The notes below the pieces were generated by a model. The model did no database searches. It saw only the letters and a program-made list of their open reading frames with translations, and was not told where the DNA came from. 64,000 nt of DNA from Streptomyces radiopugnans (GTDB lineage Bacteria > Actinomycetota > Actinomycetes > Streptomycetales > Streptomycetaceae): positions 310,001 through 374,000 of the forward strand of contig NZ_FOET01000001.1 of the NCBI RefSeq assembly GCF_900110735.1, in the 5' to 3' direction. Positions 1 to 9,722 of this stretch are shown one piece after another; position 1 is the stretch's first letter; each line of letters opens with the position of its first letter. The position numbers and the translations under genes were made by a program.

Positions 1-1135
1 CCAGCCCGAGGTCGACATCACCGAGCTCAAGGACAACGAGCTCCTGGCGTTCACCGCCGAGGTGGACGTCCGCCCCTCCATCGAGATCCCCGACTACTCC
101 GGCATCGAGGTCACCGTCGACGCCGTCGAGGTCACCGACGAGGACGTGGAGAAGTCGGTCGAGCAGCTCCGCGAGCGCTTCGCCTCCACCACCGTCGTCG
201 AGCGTCCCGCCGCCGAGGGCGACGTGGTCAAGATCGACCTGGAGGCCAGGGTCGACGGCGAGGTCCTGGAGGACGGCGTCGCCAAGGGCATCGACTACAC
301 CATCGGCTCCGGCGAGCTGCTGGACGGCATCGACGAGGCCGTCACCGGCCTGGAGGCCGGCGGTTCCGCGACCTTCACCTCCGAGCTCAAGGGCGGTTCC
401 GCCGCGGGCCGCGAGGCCGAGGTCAAGGTGGACGTCACCTCCGTCTCCGCCCGCGAACTGCCCGAGCTGGACGACGACTTCGCCCAGCTCGCGAGTGAGT
501 TCGACACCCTCGAGGAGCTGCGTGCCGACAGCCGCAAGCGCCTGGAGCGGATGAAGAAGTACGACCAGGCCACCCAGGCCCAGGAGAAGGTGCTCGACGA
601 GCTGATCTCCCTGGTCGAGGTCCCGATCCCGGAGAAGCTCCTCCAGGACGAGATCAACACCCGCAAGCACAACCTGGTCAACCACCAGCTCGCGCAGCTC
701 GGCATGGACCTCGCGACCTACCTGAAGATGCAGGAGAAGTCCGAGGAGGAGTTCGAGACCGAGCTCAAGGAGCAGGCGGAGAAGGGCATCCGGACCCAGT
801 TCATCCTCGACGAGCTGGTCAGCAAGGAGAAGCTGAACGTCAACCAGGAGGAGCTCACCGAGCACCTCATGCGGCGCGCCCAGTCCTCCGGCATGAGCCC
901 CGACCAGTTCGCCCAGGCCGTCGTCGAGGGCGGCCAGGTGCCGATGCTCGTCGGCGAGGTCGCCCGTGGCAAGGCCCTCGCGGTCGTCGTCGAGGCCGCC
1001 AAGGTCACCGACACCAACGGCGAGACCGTCTCCATGGAGGACGAGGAGGACGAGGAGTCCGCCGAGACCGCCGACGCCTCCGCCGAGACCGCCGGTGAGC
1101 CCGCCGAGCAGGGCGGCGAGAAGTCCGAGGGCTGA
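1..1135 (+). CDS. tig: Trigger factor, 3' part (5' end outside window)
   Basis: Ribosome-associated chaperone and peptidyl-prolyl isomerase. The reading frame is open from base 2 and ends at TGA 1133-1135, so the gene starts upstream of the window and the N-terminal ribosome-binding domain is not seen. The visible part starts at the end of that domain ([16 protein letters not shown]), continues through the FKBP-like PPIase domain (the [14 protein letters not shown] region) and the helical C-terminal chaperone arms, and ends in a very acidic tail of about 35 residues rich in Glu, Asp, Ala and Ser, as is usual in Streptomyces. It lies directly upstream of clpP1-clpP2-clpX, the common arrangement in actinobacteria, which links folding and proteolysis. 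A strong hairpin follows the stop codon, so it is probably a separate transcript from clpP1. Confidence 0.96.
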   Translation, partial: QPEVDITELKDNELLAFTAEVDVRPSIEIPDYSGIEVTVDAVEVTDEDVEKSVEQLRERFASTTVVERPAAEGDVVKIDLEARVDGEVLEDGVAKGIDYTIGSGELLDGIDEAVTGLEAGGSATFTSELKGGSAAGREAEVKVDVTSVSARELPELDDDFAQLASEFDTLEELRADSRKRLERMKKYDQATQAQEKVLDELISLVEVPIPEKLLQDEINTRKHNLVNHQLAQLGMDLATYLKMQEKSEEEFETELKEQAEKGIRTQFILDELVSKEKLNVNQEELTEHLMRRAQSSGMSPDQFAQAVVEGGQVPMLVGEVARGKALAVVVEAAKVTDTNGETVSMEDEEDEESAETADASAETAGEPAEQGGEKSEG

Positions 1136-1162
1136 TCCGCGGGGCCCCGCCCCACGACCGGC

Positions 1163-1202
1163 CGAACGGGCCCGCACGCGACACCGCGTGCGGGCCCGTT
1201 CG
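1163..1202 (+). terminator. tig terminator hairpin
   Basis: Perfect 18-bp inverted repeat (1163-1180 with 1185-1202) around an ACAC loop, 28 nt after the tig stop. It has no T tract. Its 3' arm runs into a ClgR-like box. Confidence 0.8.
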
Positions 1203-1211
1203 CGTACGGCG
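1198..1211 (+). promoter_or_regulatory. ClgR-type operator, box 1
   Basis: The plus strand reads GTTCGC-GTACG-GCG, a match to the GTTCGC-N5-GCG motif reported for ClgR, activator of clp and lon genes in Streptomyces. It overlaps the last bases of the tig terminator and lies 180 nt before the clpP1 start. Confidence 0.5.
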
Positions 1212-1246
1212 GAACACGCCGACCCCACCTGCGGGAACGCTCCCTG

Positions 1247-1260
1247 CGCTAACAGCGAAC
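1247..1260 (-). promoter_or_regulatory. ClgR-type operator, box 2
   Basis: The minus strand reads GTTCGC-TGTTA-GCG, a full match to the ClgR motif. It sits in the only intergenic space upstream of clpP1, where ClgR acts in Streptomyces. A possible -10 (TAGGGT, 1299-1304) lies about 40 nt downstream, consistent with activation from upstream. Confidence 0.7.
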
Positions 1261-1377
1261 AGTTCTCGGACCGGGATGGCGCAGTCGGACCCGCGCGTTA
1301 GGGTCCAAGTACAGACGAAGACCCCAGAGACGGCCCTGCGGCAGACCGCGGCCGTCCGTATACGAGCAGGTGGACAC

Positions 1378-1992
1378 GTGACGCTTCCGATGCCTTCCGC
1401 CGCCACCGAGCCGACCATCGGTGGCCTCGGCGACCAGGTCTACAACCGGCTGCTCAACGAGCGGATCATCTTCCTCGGCCAGCCGGTCGACGACGACATC
1501 GCCAACAAGATCACCGCTCAGCTGCTCCTCCTGGCCGCTGACCCGGACAAGGACATCTACCTCTACATCAACAGCCCGGGTGGCTCGATCACGGCCGGCA
1601 TGGCGATCTACGACACCATGCAGTACATCAAGAACGACGTGGTGACCATCGCCATGGGCCTGGCCGCCTCCATGGGCCAGTTCCTGCTGAGCGCGGGCAC
1701 CCCCGGCAAGCGCTTCGCCCTGCCGAACGCGGAGATCCTCATCCACCAGCCCTCCGCGGGCCTGGCGGGCTCGGCCTCGGACATCAAGATCCACGCCGAG
1801 CAGCTGCTGCGCACCAAGAAGAAGATGACGAGGCTGTCCGCGCTGCACACCGGCCAGAGCGAGGAGCAGTGGACCCGCGACGCCGACCGCGACCGCTGGT
1901 TCACCGCCCAGGAGGCCAAGGAGTACGGCCTGATCGACGAGGTCTACGGCTCCGCCACGCAGCTTCCGGGCGGCGGCGGTACGGGCGCGTGA
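1378..1992 (+). CDS. clpP1: ATP-dependent Clp protease proteolytic subunit 1
   Basis: Serine peptidase subunit that forms the ClpP barrel and degrades substrates unfolded by ClpX or ClpC. With the GTG at 1378 the protein has 204 residues, normal for the family, and the catalytic triad falls at Ser98 (MGLAASMG), His123 (LIHQPSAG) and Asp172 (DADRDRWF). An in-frame ATG at 1276 would add 34 residues of non-conserved sequence and would lie upstream of a likely -10 (TAGGGT, 1299-1304). I therefore prefer 1378, with ATG 1390 as a further option. It is followed after 64 nt by clpP2, and the two presumably form one operon and a mixed tetradecamer, as in other actinobacteria. Two ClgR-type boxes precede it. 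Confidence 0.95.
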   Translation: MTLPMPSAATEPTIGGLGDQVYNRLLNERIIFLGQPVDDDIANKITAQLLLLAADPDKDIYLYINSPGGSITAGMAIYDTMQYIKNDVVTIAMGLAASMGQFLLSAGTPGKRFALPNAEILIHQPSAGLAGSASDIKIHAEQLLRTKKKMTRLSALHTGQSEEQWTRDADRDRWFTAQEAKEYGLIDEVYGSATQLPGGGGTGA

Positions 1993-2056
1993 GCGCCTGA
2001 CGTCCCGCAGCTCGACACCGCAGCCAGTCCATCTCTCCAGAACGGTGTACAGCCAC

Positions 2057-2743
2057 ATGAACAGTCAGCACAGCTTCCCCGGGGCCGGGATCCACGACCG
2101 CCTCGAGGCCCGCTACACCGGGCCGTCGGCCGAGTCCCGCTACGTCGTTCCGCGCTTCGTGGAGCGCACCTCGCAGGGCGTGCGGGAGTACGACCCGTAC
2201 GCGAAGCTCTTCGAGGAGCGCGTGATCTTCCTCGGTGTGCAGATCGACGACGCCTCCGCCAACGACGTCATGGCGCAGCTGCTGTGCCTGGAGTCGATGG
2301 ACCCCGACCGCGACATCTCCGTCTACATCAACAGCCCCGGCGGCTCCTTCACGGCGCTGACGGCCATCTACGACACGATGCAGTTCGTCAAGCCGGACAT
2401 CCAGACCGTCTGCATGGGCCAGGCCGCCTCCGCCGCGGCCGTGCTGCTCGCCGCCGGCACCCCCGGCAAGCGGATGGCGCTGCCCAACGCGCGGATCCTG
2501 ATCCACCAGCCGTACAGCGAGACCGGCCGCGGCCAGGTCTCCGACCTGGAGATCGCCGCCAACGAGGTGCAGCGGATGCGCACCCAGCTGGAGGAGATGC
2601 TCGCCAAGCACTCCAACAAGCCGATCGAGCAGATCAGCCAGGACATCGAGCGCGACAAGATCCTCACCGCCGAGGAGTCGCTGGAGTACGGCCTGATCGA
2701 CCAGATCATCTCCACCCGCAAGACCTCGGTGGGGCTGGGCTGA
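2057..2743 (+). CDS. clpP2: ATP-dependent Clp protease proteolytic subunit 2
   Basis: Second ClpP paralogue, 228 residues from ATG 2057. The triad is intact: Ser125 in MGQAASAA, His150 in LIHQPYSE and Asp200 in DIERDKIL. The region around residues 45-125 ([38 protein letters not shown]) is typical of actinobacterial ClpP2. A GTG four codons upstream (2045) is an alternative start; neither site has a good Shine-Dalgarno sequence, which fits translational coupling or read-through from clpP1. A hairpin after the gene separates it from clpX. Confidence 0.95.
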   Translation: MNSQHSFPGAGIHDRLEARYTGPSAESRYVVPRFVERTSQGVREYDPYAKLFEERVIFLGVQIDDASANDVMAQLLCLESMDPDRDISVYINSPGGSFTALTAIYDTMQFVKPDIQTVCMGQAASAAAVLLAAGTPGKRMALPNARILIHQPYSETGRGQVSDLEIAANEVQRMRTQLEEMLAKHSNKPIEQISQDIERDKILTAEESLEYGLIDQIISTRKTSVGLG

Positions 2744-2769
2744 GTCCGCGGATTCTCCCGAACATTTCC

Positions 2770-2802
2770 GCCCCCCTCGGGTCGAGTCGGTCCGAGGGGG
2801 GC
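2770..2802 (+). terminator. clpP1-clpP2 terminator hairpin
   Basis: 11-bp perfect stem (2770-2780 with 2792-2802) with an 11-nt loop, 26 nt past the clpP2 stop. It implies that clpX has its own promoter in the remaining 120 nt. Confidence 0.7.
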
Positions 2803-2923
2803 CCATTCAGGGGGCCGGGCAAGGTACCGTCATAGGGGGTCCGGGGGCCGCCCCCGCCAAGGCCCAGAGCAAGCACCCGGGTTCGCGGAACTCGACGGAT
2901 CCCAGGCGAAGGAGAAGCACCTC

Positions 2924-4219
2924 GTGGCACGCATCGGTGACGGCGGCGATCTGCTCAAGTGCTCGTTCTGCGGCAAGAGCCAGAAGCAGGTGAAGAAGCT
3001 CATCGCGGGGCCGGGCGTCTACATCTGCGACGAGTGCATCGACCTCTGCAACGAGATCATCGAGGAAGAGCTCGCCGACACCTCCGAGATGCGCTGGGAC
3101 GAACTGCCCAAGCCGCGTGAGATCTACGAGTTCCTCGAGGGGTACGTCGTCGGCCAGGAGGCCGCCAAGAAGGCCCTCTCCGTCGCCGTCTACAACCACT
3201 ACAAGCGGGTGCAGGCGGGCGAGAACGGCGGTTCGCAGGGCCGTGACGACGGCATCGAGCTGGCCAAGTCCAACATCCTGCTGCTGGGCCCCACCGGCTC
3301 CGGCAAGACACTGCTGGCGCAGACCCTCGCCCGGATGCTGAACGTCCCCTTCGCCATCGCCGACGCCACCGCCCTGACCGAGGCCGGCTACGTGGGCGAG
3401 GACGTCGAGAACATCCTGCTGAAGCTGATCCAGGCCGCCGACTACGACGTGAAGAAGGCCGAGACCGGGATCATCTACATCGACGAGATCGACAAGGTCG
3501 CCCGCAAGAGCGAGAACCCGTCGATCACCCGCGACGTCTCCGGCGAGGGCGTGCAGCAGGCGCTGCTGAAGATCCTGGAGGGCACCACCGCCTCCGTGCC
3601 GCCGCAGGGCGGGCGCAAGCACCCCCACCAGGAGTTCATCCAGATCGACACCACGAACGTGCTGTTCATCGTGGGCGGCGCCTTCGCCGGCCTGGAGAAG
3701 ATCATCGAGTCCCGGGCGGGCGCCAAGGGCATCGGTTTCGGCGCCACGATCCGCTCCAAGCGCGAGATCGAGGCCAGCAACCAGTTCGAGGACGTCATGC
3801 CCGAGGACCTGGTCAAGTTCGGCATGATCCCGGAGTTCATCGGCCGTCTGCCGGTCATCACCTCCGTCCACAACCTCGACCGCGAGGCCCTGCTGAAGAT
3901 CCTGGTCGAGCCGCGCAACGCGCTGGTCAAGCAGTACCAGCGGCTGTTCGAGCTCGACGGCGTGGAGCTGGACTTCGACCGCCCGGCGCTGGAGGCCATC
4001 GCCGACCAGGCGATCCTGCGCGGCACCGGGGCGCGCGGTCTGCGCGCGATCATGGAGGAGGTCCTGATGTCGGTGATGTACGAGGTGCCCTCGCGCAAGG
4101 ACGTGGCGCGTGTGGTGATCACCGAGGACGTCGTCCACTCCAACGTCAACCCCACCCTGGTGCCCCGCTCCCGCGGCGAGCGCGAGCAGGGCCAGGGACC
4201 GCGCGAGAAGAGCGCGTGA
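2924..4219 (+). CDS. clpX: ATP-dependent Clp protease ATP-binding subunit ClpX
   Basis: AAA+ unfoldase that feeds substrates to ClpP. The 431-residue protein has the N-terminal zinc-binding domain (Cys13, Cys16, Cys35, Cys38), Walker A GPTGSGKT at 122-129, the pore loop GYVG at 155-158, Walker B IIYIDEID at 183-190, and the GRKHPH (RKH) and GIGF (ClpP-docking) loops. The GTG start at 2924 is fixed by AAGGAG at 2909-2914. The C-terminal tail after the AAA small domain is short and charged ([15 protein letters not shown]). It ends at one arm of a giant palindrome shared with the convergent gene that follows. Confidence 0.98.
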   Translation: MARIGDGGDLLKCSFCGKSQKQVKKLIAGPGVYICDECIDLCNEIIEEELADTSEMRWDELPKPREIYEFLEGYVVGQEAAKKALSVAVYNHYKRVQAGENGGSQGRDDGIELAKSNILLLGPTGSGKTLLAQTLARMLNVPFAIADATALTEAGYVGEDVENILLKLIQAADYDVKKAETGIIYIDEIDKVARKSENPSITRDVSGEGVQQALLKILEGTTASVPPQGGRKHPHQEFIQIDTTNVLFIVGGAFAGLEKIIESRAGAKGIGFGATIRSKREIEASNQFEDVMPEDLVKFGMIPEFIGRLPVITSVHNLDREALLKILVEPRNALVKQYQRLFELDGVELDFDRPALEAIADQAILRGTGARGLRAIMEEVLMSVMYEVPSRKDVARVVITEDVVHSNVNPTLVPRSRGEREQGQGPREKSA

Positions 4220-4223
4220 CGTC

Positions 4224-4287
4224 GGCCCGCACATGCGGAAGGCGCCCCGGCGGGAACCCGCCGGGGCGCCTTCCGCATGTGCGGGCC
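4224..4287. terminator. Bidirectional terminator: 31-bp-arm palindrome
   Basis: Arms 4224-4254 and 4257-4287 are perfectly complementary over 31 bp with a 2-nt centre (AA). It starts 4 nt after the clpX stop and ends 14 nt before the stop of the convergent minus-strand gene, so it can serve both. There is no T tract on either strand. It could also extrude as a cruciform. Confidence 0.85.
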
Positions 4288-4301
4288 ACAGGCCTCGCCG
4301 G

Positions 4302-5279
4302 TTACCCGATCTCCACACGCACGTCGCTGCGGAGCCTGGCCGCGGCTTCGGCGGCTTCGTCGAGCGAGAAGTTCTTGCCTGTCGCGAAAACGGCCATGTC
4401 GTTCAGGGCCACATAGCCAAGGGTGCTGTGATCGCCCCAGATGCAGAAGGGCATGCTGATGGAGCCACCGCTCAGTTCGGACGTGCCCTCACCGGACAGC
4501 TTCATCTCCTGGCACTTCATGACGGCGCCCTCCAGCCCGGGGGGACTCACCTTCCTGGGCTCGCCGGCCAGCTCCGCCGTACCGGCGTTCCCGTCCTCGC
4601 CCAGACCGGGGTCCTCCCGGGCCGACTCCTCCGCTTTCGCGAACATGGCGTCGACGACCGCCTCGGGGTTCTCGACCTCGCCCCAGACCCCGCTGAAGCT
4701 CAGAAGCTTCTGGGACAGAGGATCGTCTCCGGAGACGTAGGTGGCGGAGGCACTCTCGGGGTCGCTCACCCCGAGTGCTTCGGCTTCCTTGAGATTCTCC
4801 GAGCCCAGCGGGCCCTCGTCCGTCTCCTCCGGGTTCTTCTTGTACTCGCCGCCCAGAACCGTCGCGGGCGTGATCAGCTTGTACCGCTTGCCGTCGTCGG
4901 CGATGTCGCTGCCGCCGCCGTCGGAGAAGACGAAGTAGCCGCCCACCGCCAGGCCGACGACCGCGAGGACGGCCACCAGGGCGCCGATCGTCTTGCCCTT
5001 GCCGCCGCCGGGCGGAGTCGGGGGCATGTACCCGCCGGGCTGCTGCGGGTAACCCGGCTGTCCCCAGCCGTCCTGCTGGGGGAAGCCCGGCTGCTGCGGG
5101 TGGCCGTACCCCGGCTGCGGGCCTCCGTACCCCGGCTGCCCCTGCGGCGGCATGCCCGGCTGCTGCGGGTGGCCGTACCCCGGCTGAGGGTTTCCGTACC
5201 CCGGCTGAGGGCCGCCGTACGGCGGCTGCGGCTGCTGACCGTACGGACCGGGCTGCGGCGGCGGCTGGTTGTGACTCAC
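4302..5279 (-). CDS. Repeat-tailed single-pass membrane protein, unknown function
   Basis: 325 residues. Residues 1-90 are Pro/Gln/Gly/Tyr-rich with repeated PQPGYG(H/N) and YGGPQPGYG units, followed by GGGKGK and one transmembrane helix (about 97-118). A hydrophilic, acidic C-terminal domain of about 200 residues should lie outside the cell. That domain has two Cys (in VMKCQEMKL and MPFCIWGD) that could form a disulphide. The GTG start at 5279 is supported by GGGGGAG about 8-12 nt upstream. This design (flexible cytoplasmic tail, one helix, extracellular domain) is common in Streptomyces, and I do not recognise the extracellular domain. It is convergent with clpX and divergent from valS. Confidence 0.85.
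   Translation of the reverse strand: MSHNQPPPQPGPYGQQPQPPYGGPQPGYGNPQPGYGHPQQPGMPPQGQPGYGGPQPGYGHPQQPGFPQQDGWGQPGYPQQPGGYMPPTPPGGGKGKTIGALVAVLAVVGLAVGGYFVFSDGGGSDIADDGKRYKLITPATVLGGEYKKNPEETDEGPLGSENLKEAEALGVSDPESASATYVSGDDPLSQKLLSFSGVWGEVENPEAVVDAMFAKAEESAREDPGLGEDGNAGTAELAGEPRKVSPPGLEGAVMKCQEMKLSGEGTSELSGGSISMPFCIWGDHSTLGYVALNDMAVFATGKNFSLDEAAEAAARLRSDVRVEIG
5030..5260 (-). repeat. Tandem repeats encoding PQPGYG units
   Basis: Short direct repeats in phase with the reading frame (for example the recurring plus-strand block CCGTACCCCGGCTG) encode the N-terminal PQPGYG/PQQPG repeats of the membrane protein. Such blocks expand and contract by slippage. Confidence 0.7.
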
Positions 5280-5398
5280 GCTGGGGCTCCCCCTTGGTCA
5301 AACACGTTCGCGAATGGGCCGTCCCATCCTGGCGGACCCCGGAGCTCCCCCGTCACCCGGACCCCCAAACCGGTTCGAGACCGCCGCACGGCCGCCCG

Positions 5399-5404
5399 TA
5401 CACT
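5399..5404 (+). promoter_or_regulatory. valS -10 hexamer (probable leaderless promoter)
   Basis: TACACT ends 7 nt before the GTG start of valS, so transcription should begin at or within a base of the start codon. No Shine-Dalgarno sequence is present. A weak -35 (TTCGAG, 5374-5379) lies 19 bp upstream. Confidence 0.55.
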
Positions 5405-5411
5405 GGCCGTC

Positions 5412-8060
5412 GTGACCGAGAACACTCAGCAGAGCCCGACCCCCGCGGGGGCGGAGCCGTCGAACAGCGCCCATGCCGACCTGCCGACCCAGTACGTTCC
5501 GGCCGAGGTGGAGGGGAAGCTGTACGAGCGCTGGGTAGAGCGCGGTTACTTCGAGGCGGACGCCAAGAGCGACAAGCCGCCGTACACGATCGTCATCCCG
5601 CCGCCCAACGTCACCGGCAGCCTCCACCTGGGCCACGCCTTCGAGCACACGCTGATCGACGCCCTCACCCGCCGCAAGCGGATGCAGGGCCACGAGACGC
5701 TGTGGCAGCCGGGCATGGACCACGCCGGCATCGCCACCCAGAACGTCGTCGAGCGCGAGCTGGCCAAGGAGGGCAAGTCCCGCCACGACCTGGGCCGCGA
5801 GGCGTTCGTCGAGCGGGTGTGGCAGTGGAAGTCGGAGTCCGGCGGGCAGATCTCCGGCCAGATGCGGCGGCTGGGCGACGGCGTCGCCTGGTCGCGTGAG
5901 CGCTTCACCATGGACGAGGGGCTCTCCCGGGCCGTCCAGACGATCTTCAAGCGGCTCTACGACGACGAGCTGATCTACCGCGCCGAGCGGATCATCAACT
6001 GGTGCCCGCGCTGTCTGACGGCCATCTCCGACATCGAGGTGGAGTACGCCGACCAGGACGGCGAGCTGGTCTCGATCCGCTACGGCGAGGGCGAGAACTC
6101 CATCGTCGTGGCCACCACCCGCGCCGAGACGATGCTCGGCGACACCGCCGTGGCCGTCCACCCCGACGACGAGCGCTACGCCCACCTCGTCGGCACCGAG
6201 ATCGAACTGCCGCTCACCGGCCGGCGCATCCCGGTCGTCGCCGACGAGCACGTGGACCCCGAGTTCGGCACGGGCGCCGTCAAGGTCACCCCGGCGCACG
6301 ACCCGAACGACTTCGAGATCGGCCGCCGCCACGACCTGCCGAGCATCACGGTCATGGACGAGCACGCGATCATCACCGCCCACGGTCCGTTCCAGGGCCT
6401 GGACCGGCTGGAGGCGCGCTCGGCGGTCGTCGGCGCGCTGCGCGCCGAGGGGCGCATCGTCGCCGAGAAGCGCCCCTACGTCCACTCCGTCGGCCACTGC
6501 TCGCGGTGCAAGACGACCATCGAGCCGCGGCTGTCGATGCAGTGGTGGGTGAAGGTCGGCCCGCTGGCGAAGGCCGCCGGCGACGCGGTGCGCGACGGCC
6601 GCGTCACCATCCACCCCAAGGAGATGGAGTCCCGCTACTTCGGCTGGGTCGACAACCTCCACGACTGGTGCATCTCCCGCCAGCTGTGGTGGGGCCACCG
6701 CATCCCGATCTGGTACGGCCCCAACGGCGAGACCGTCTGCGTCGGCCCGGACGAGGAGCCCCCGGCCGGCGAGGGCTGGCACCAGGAGACAGACGTCCTG
6801 GACACCTGGTTCTCCTCCGGCCTGTGGCCCTTCTCCACCCTCGGGTGGCCCGAGCGGACCGAGAGCCTGGAGAAGTTCTATCCGAACTCCGCCCTGGTCA
6901 CCGGCTACGACATCCTCTTCTTCTGGGTCGCCCGGATGATGATGTTCGGTCTCTATGCGATGGACGGCACCCCGCCGTTCAGCGAGATCGTGCTCCACGG
7001 CATGGTCCGCGACGAGCACGGCAAGAAGATGTCGAAGGCGTTCGGCAACGTCGTCAACCCGCTGGACTGGATGGACAAGTACGGGTCCGACGCCGTCCGC
7101 TTCACGCTCGCGCGCGGCGCCAACCCCGGTGTCGACGTCCCCATCGGCGAGGACTGGGTCCAGGCGTCCCGCAACTTCGCCAACAAGGTCTGGAACGCCA
7201 CCCGCTTCGCGCTGATGAACGGGGCCACGGTCGAGGGCGGCCTGCCCGCGCCCGAGGAGCTGTCGGCGACCGACCGCTGGATCCTCTCCCGGCTGAACAC
7301 GGTCGTGGCCGAGGTGGACGCGTACTACGACGACTACCAGTTCGCCAAGCTCTCCGACCTCCTCTACCACTTCGCCTGGGACGAGGTCTTCGACTGGTAC
7401 GTCGAGCTGTCCAAGACCACCTTCGCCGCGGGCGGCGACGCGGCCCGCGCCTCCGCCCGCGTCCTGGGCGAGGTCCTGGACACCACGCTGCGGCTGCTCC
7501 ACCCGGTGATGCCGTTCGTCACCGAGACCCTGTGGACGACGCTGACCGGCGGCGAGTCCGTGGTGATCGCGGACTGGCCCTCCGACTCCGGCTTCCGCGA
7601 CACGGCGGCCGAGCAGGAGATCGCCACCCTCCAGCAGGTGATCACCGAGGTCCGCCGCTTCCGCGCCGACCAGGGCCTCCAGCCCGGCCAGCGCGTCCCG
7701 GCCCGCCTCACCCTGGAGGGGACGGAACTGGCGGCGCACGAGGCGGCCATCCGCTCCCTGCTGCGCCTGCAGCCGGCCGGTGAGGACTTCCGGGCCACCG
7801 CGTCCCTGCCGGTGGCCGGGGCGAAGGTGGAGCTGGACCTGTCCGGCGCGATCGACTTCGCCGCCGAGCGCAAGCGCCTGGCCAAGGATCTGGCGGCGGC
7901 GGAGAAGGAGCTGGCGCAGACCACGGCCAAGCTCGGCAACGAGGGCTTCCTGGCCAAGGCTCCCGACCACGTGGTCGCCAAGATCCGCACCCGCAGGGAG
8001 CAGGCCGAGGCGGACATCGCCCGGATCTCCGCCCAGCTGGAGGCACTGCCGCAGGCCTAG
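5412..8060 (+). CDS. valS: Valyl-tRNA synthetase
   Basis: Class I aminoacyl-tRNA synthetase that charges tRNA-Val. From GTG 5412 it has 882 residues, typical for bacterial ValRS. Visible motifs are the HIGH box as HLGH in [15 protein letters not shown], the KMSKS loop as KMSKA in [13 protein letters not shown] (the last Ser replaced by Ala), the CP1 editing domain ([17 protein letters not shown]), the [11 protein letters not shown] motif, the anticodon-binding domain, and a C-terminal coiled coil ([20 protein letters not shown]). The frame stays open far upstream of 5412, but that part is antisense to the neighbouring membrane-protein gene and has no family similarity. The -10 hexamer at 5399 predicts a leaderless message. 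Confidence 0.97.
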   Translation: MTENTQQSPTPAGAEPSNSAHADLPTQYVPAEVEGKLYERWVERGYFEADAKSDKPPYTIVIPPPNVTGSLHLGHAFEHTLIDALTRRKRMQGHETLWQPGMDHAGIATQNVVERELAKEGKSRHDLGREAFVERVWQWKSESGGQISGQMRRLGDGVAWSRERFTMDEGLSRAVQTIFKRLYDDELIYRAERIINWCPRCLTAISDIEVEYADQDGELVSIRYGEGENSIVVATTRAETMLGDTAVAVHPDDERYAHLVGTEIELPLTGRRIPVVADEHVDPEFGTGAVKVTPAHDPNDFEIGRRHDLPSITVMDEHAIITAHGPFQGLDRLEARSAVVGALRAEGRIVAEKRPYVHSVGHCSRCKTTIEPRLSMQWWVKVGPLAKAAGDAVRDGRVTIHPKEMESRYFGWVDNLHDWCISRQLWWGHRIPIWYGPNGETVCVGPDEEPPAGEGWHQETDVLDTWFSSGLWPFSTLGWPERTESLEKFYPNSALVTGYDILFFWVARMMMFGLYAMDGTPPFSEIVLHGMVRDEHGKKMSKAFGNVVNPLDWMDKYGSDAVRFTLARGANPGVDVPIGEDWVQASRNFANKVWNATRFALMNGATVEGGLPAPEELSATDRWILSRLNTVVAEVDAYYDDYQFAKLSDLLYHFAWDEVFDWYVELSKTTFAAGGDAARASARVLGEVLDTTLRLLHPVMPFVTETLWTTLTGGESVVIADWPSDSGFRDTAAEQEIATLQQVITEVRRFRADQGLQPGQRVPARLTLEGTELAAHEAAIRSLLRLQPAGEDFRATASLPVAGAKVELDLSGAIDFAAERKRLAKDLAAAEKELAQTTAKLGNEGFLAKAPDHVVAKIRTRREQAEADIARISAQLEALPQA

Positions 8061-8101
8061 GAGCCCCCGCGAGCGGGTAGGAAGACGGATACGACGAGAG
8101 A

Positions 8102-8142
8102 GCGGTGGCCGCCGCGCCCGGGCCGGGCGCGGCGGCCACCGC
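8102..8142 (+). terminator. valS terminator palindrome
   Basis: 20-bp arms around a single central base (8102-8121 with 8123-8142), entirely G/C except one T-A pair. It ends 8 nt before the folC -10 hexamer, so its 3' arm occupies the place where the folC -35 would be. Confidence 0.75.
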
Positions 8143-8150
8143 CGTCTCCG

Positions 8151-8156
8151 TACACT
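8151..8156 (+). promoter_or_regulatory. folC -10 hexamer (probable leaderless promoter)
   Basis: TACACT is followed by 6 nt and then the GTG start of folC at 8163. There is no ribosome-binding site in between. The hexamer is identical to that of valS. Confidence 0.55.
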
Positions 8157-8162
8157 GAAACG

Positions 8163-9722
8163 GTGAGTGAGCAGCCCCCGCACGACCCGCACGAAGGCCC
8201 CGGCGACGCCTCCGGTGAGGAGGGAGAGCACGGCGATCCCCTGGAGCGGTTCGACGAGATCATCGACGCCGAGACCGACCGCGACCCCGATCTCGCCGTG
8301 ATCGAGGCCGGCAGCCGTACCCTGCGCACCCAGGCCGGGCCGGCCGGCGGCGACGAACTGCCGACCCGGCCCGAGGACCCGGAGCTGGACCGGGCGCTGC
8401 GGGCGGTGGAGGCCGAGCTGGTGGGGCGGTGGCCCGAGACGAAGCTGGAGCCGTCCCTGGCGCGGATCGCCGCGCTGATGGACGTGCTCGGCGAGCCGCA
8501 GCGCTCCTACCCCTCCATCCACATCACCGGCACCAACGGCAAGACCACCACCGCCCGGATGATCGAGGCGCTGCTGGGCGCCTTCGACCTGCGCACCGGG
8601 CGCTACAGCAGCCCGCACGTCCAGGCCATGACCGAGCGGATCAGCCTGGACGGCGCGCCGATCTCCGCCGAGAGGTTCATCGAGACGTACCAGGACCTGC
8701 GGCCGTACGTGGAGATGGTGGACGCGGCCCAGGAGCACCGGCTGTCCTTCTTCGAGGTCATGACGGGCATGGCGTACGCGGCCTTCGCCGACGCGCCGGT
8801 GGACGTGGCGGTCGTCGAGGTCGGCATGGGCGGGAGCTGGGACGCCACCAACGTGATCGACGCGTCCGTCGCCGTCGTCACCCCGATCGCCCTGGACCAC
8901 ACCGACCGGCTGGGCGAGACGCCCGAGGCGATCGCGGGGGAGAAGTCCGGCATCGTCAAGCGGGGCGCCACGGTGGTGCTGGCCCAGCAGCCGGTGGAGG
9001 CCGCCTCGGTCGTACTGCGCAGGGCCGTGGAGGTGGACGCCACCGTCGCCCGTGAGGGCCTGGAGTTCGGCGTCGTCTCCCGCGAGGTCGCCGTCGGCGG
9101 GCAGCTGCTGACGCTGCGCGGCCTGGGCGGGGAGTACCCGGAGGTCTTCCTGCCGCTGCACGGCGCCCACATGGCGCACAACGCCGCCGTGGCGCTGGCG
9201 GCCGTCGAGGCGTTCTTCGGCATCGGCTCCCGGCACGCCCGCACCCTGGACGTCGACGCCGTCCGCACCGCCTTCGCCTCCGTGGCGTCCCCGGGACGGC
9301 TGGAGGTGGTGCGCCGCAGCCCCACGGTGGTGCTGGACGCCGCGCACAACCCCGCGGGCGCCCAGGCGACGGCCGCCGCGGTCACCGAGGCGTTCGGCTT
9401 CAGCCGGCTGATCGGTGTGGTCGCCCCCAGCGCCGAGAAGGACGTGAGGGGGGTGCTGGAGGCCTTCGAACCGGTCTTCGCCGAGGTCGTGCTCACCCGC
9501 AACGCCACCCCCCGCGCCATGGACGTGGACGAGCTCGCCGCACTGGCGGTTGAGGTCTTCGGCGAGGAGCGCGTCCAGGTCGAGCCCCGGCTGGACGACG
9601 CGCTGGAGGCGGCCATCACCCTGGCCGAGGAGGAGGGCGAGTACTCCGGCGCGGGCGTACTGGTCACCGGCTCGGTCTTCACCGTCGGCGAGGCCCGGCT
9701 GCTGCTCGGAAAGGACAGGTGA
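8163..9722 (+). CDS. folC: Folylpolyglutamate synthase / dihydrofolate synthase
   Basis: Mur-ligase-like enzyme that joins glutamate to dihydropteroate or folate in an ATP-dependent step. It has 519 residues, longer than the usual 420-450 because of an acidic N-terminal extension of roughly 80 residues. The P-loop GTNGKT is at 123-128, preceded by SIHIT. The Mur-family signatures SSPHVQAMTERI and the cofactor segment around VVEVGMGGSWDATNVI and PIALDHTDRLG follow. The C-terminal domain includes GRLEVVRRSPTVVLDAAHNP. The TGA stop overlaps the GTG of the next gene (GTGA). ValS-FolC adjacency is common in bacteria. Confidence 0.95.
   Translation: MSEQPPHDPHEGPGDASGEEGEHGDPLERFDEIIDAETDRDPDLAVIEAGSRTLRTQAGPAGGDELPTRPEDPELDRALRAVEAELVGRWPETKLEPSLARIAALMDVLGEPQRSYPSIHITGTNGKTTTARMIEALLGAFDLRTGRYSSPHVQAMTERISLDGAPISAERFIETYQDLRPYVEMVDAAQEHRLSFFEVMTGMAYAAFADAPVDVAVVEVGMGGSWDATNVIDASVAVVTPIALDHTDRLGETPEAIAGEKSGIVKRGATVVLAQQPVEAASVVLRRAVEVDATVAREGLEFGVVSREVAVGGQLLTLRGLGGEYPEVFLPLHGAHMAHNAAVALAAVEAFFGIGSRHARTLDVDAVRTAFASVASPGRLEVVRRSPTVVLDAAHNPAGAQATAAAVTEAFGFSRLIGVVAPSAEKDVRGVLEAFEPVFAEVVLTRNATPRAMDVDELAALAVEVFGEERVQVEPRLDDALEAAITLAEEEGEYSGAGVLVTGSVFTVGEARLLLGKDR

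Noticed and set aside
1276..1377. Upstream ATG for clpP1
   Set aside because: Adds 34 non-conserved residues, and the codon precedes a likely -10 element. The family N-terminus fits GTG 1378 or ATG 1390.
4233..5411. N-terminal extension of valS
   Set aside because: Lies antisense to the membrane-protein gene and has no ValRS similarity; the leaderless GTG 5412 explains the start.
5298..9347. Very long minus-strand frame across valS and folC
   Set aside because: Antisense of two clear enzymes. Composition is that expected from high GC third positions.
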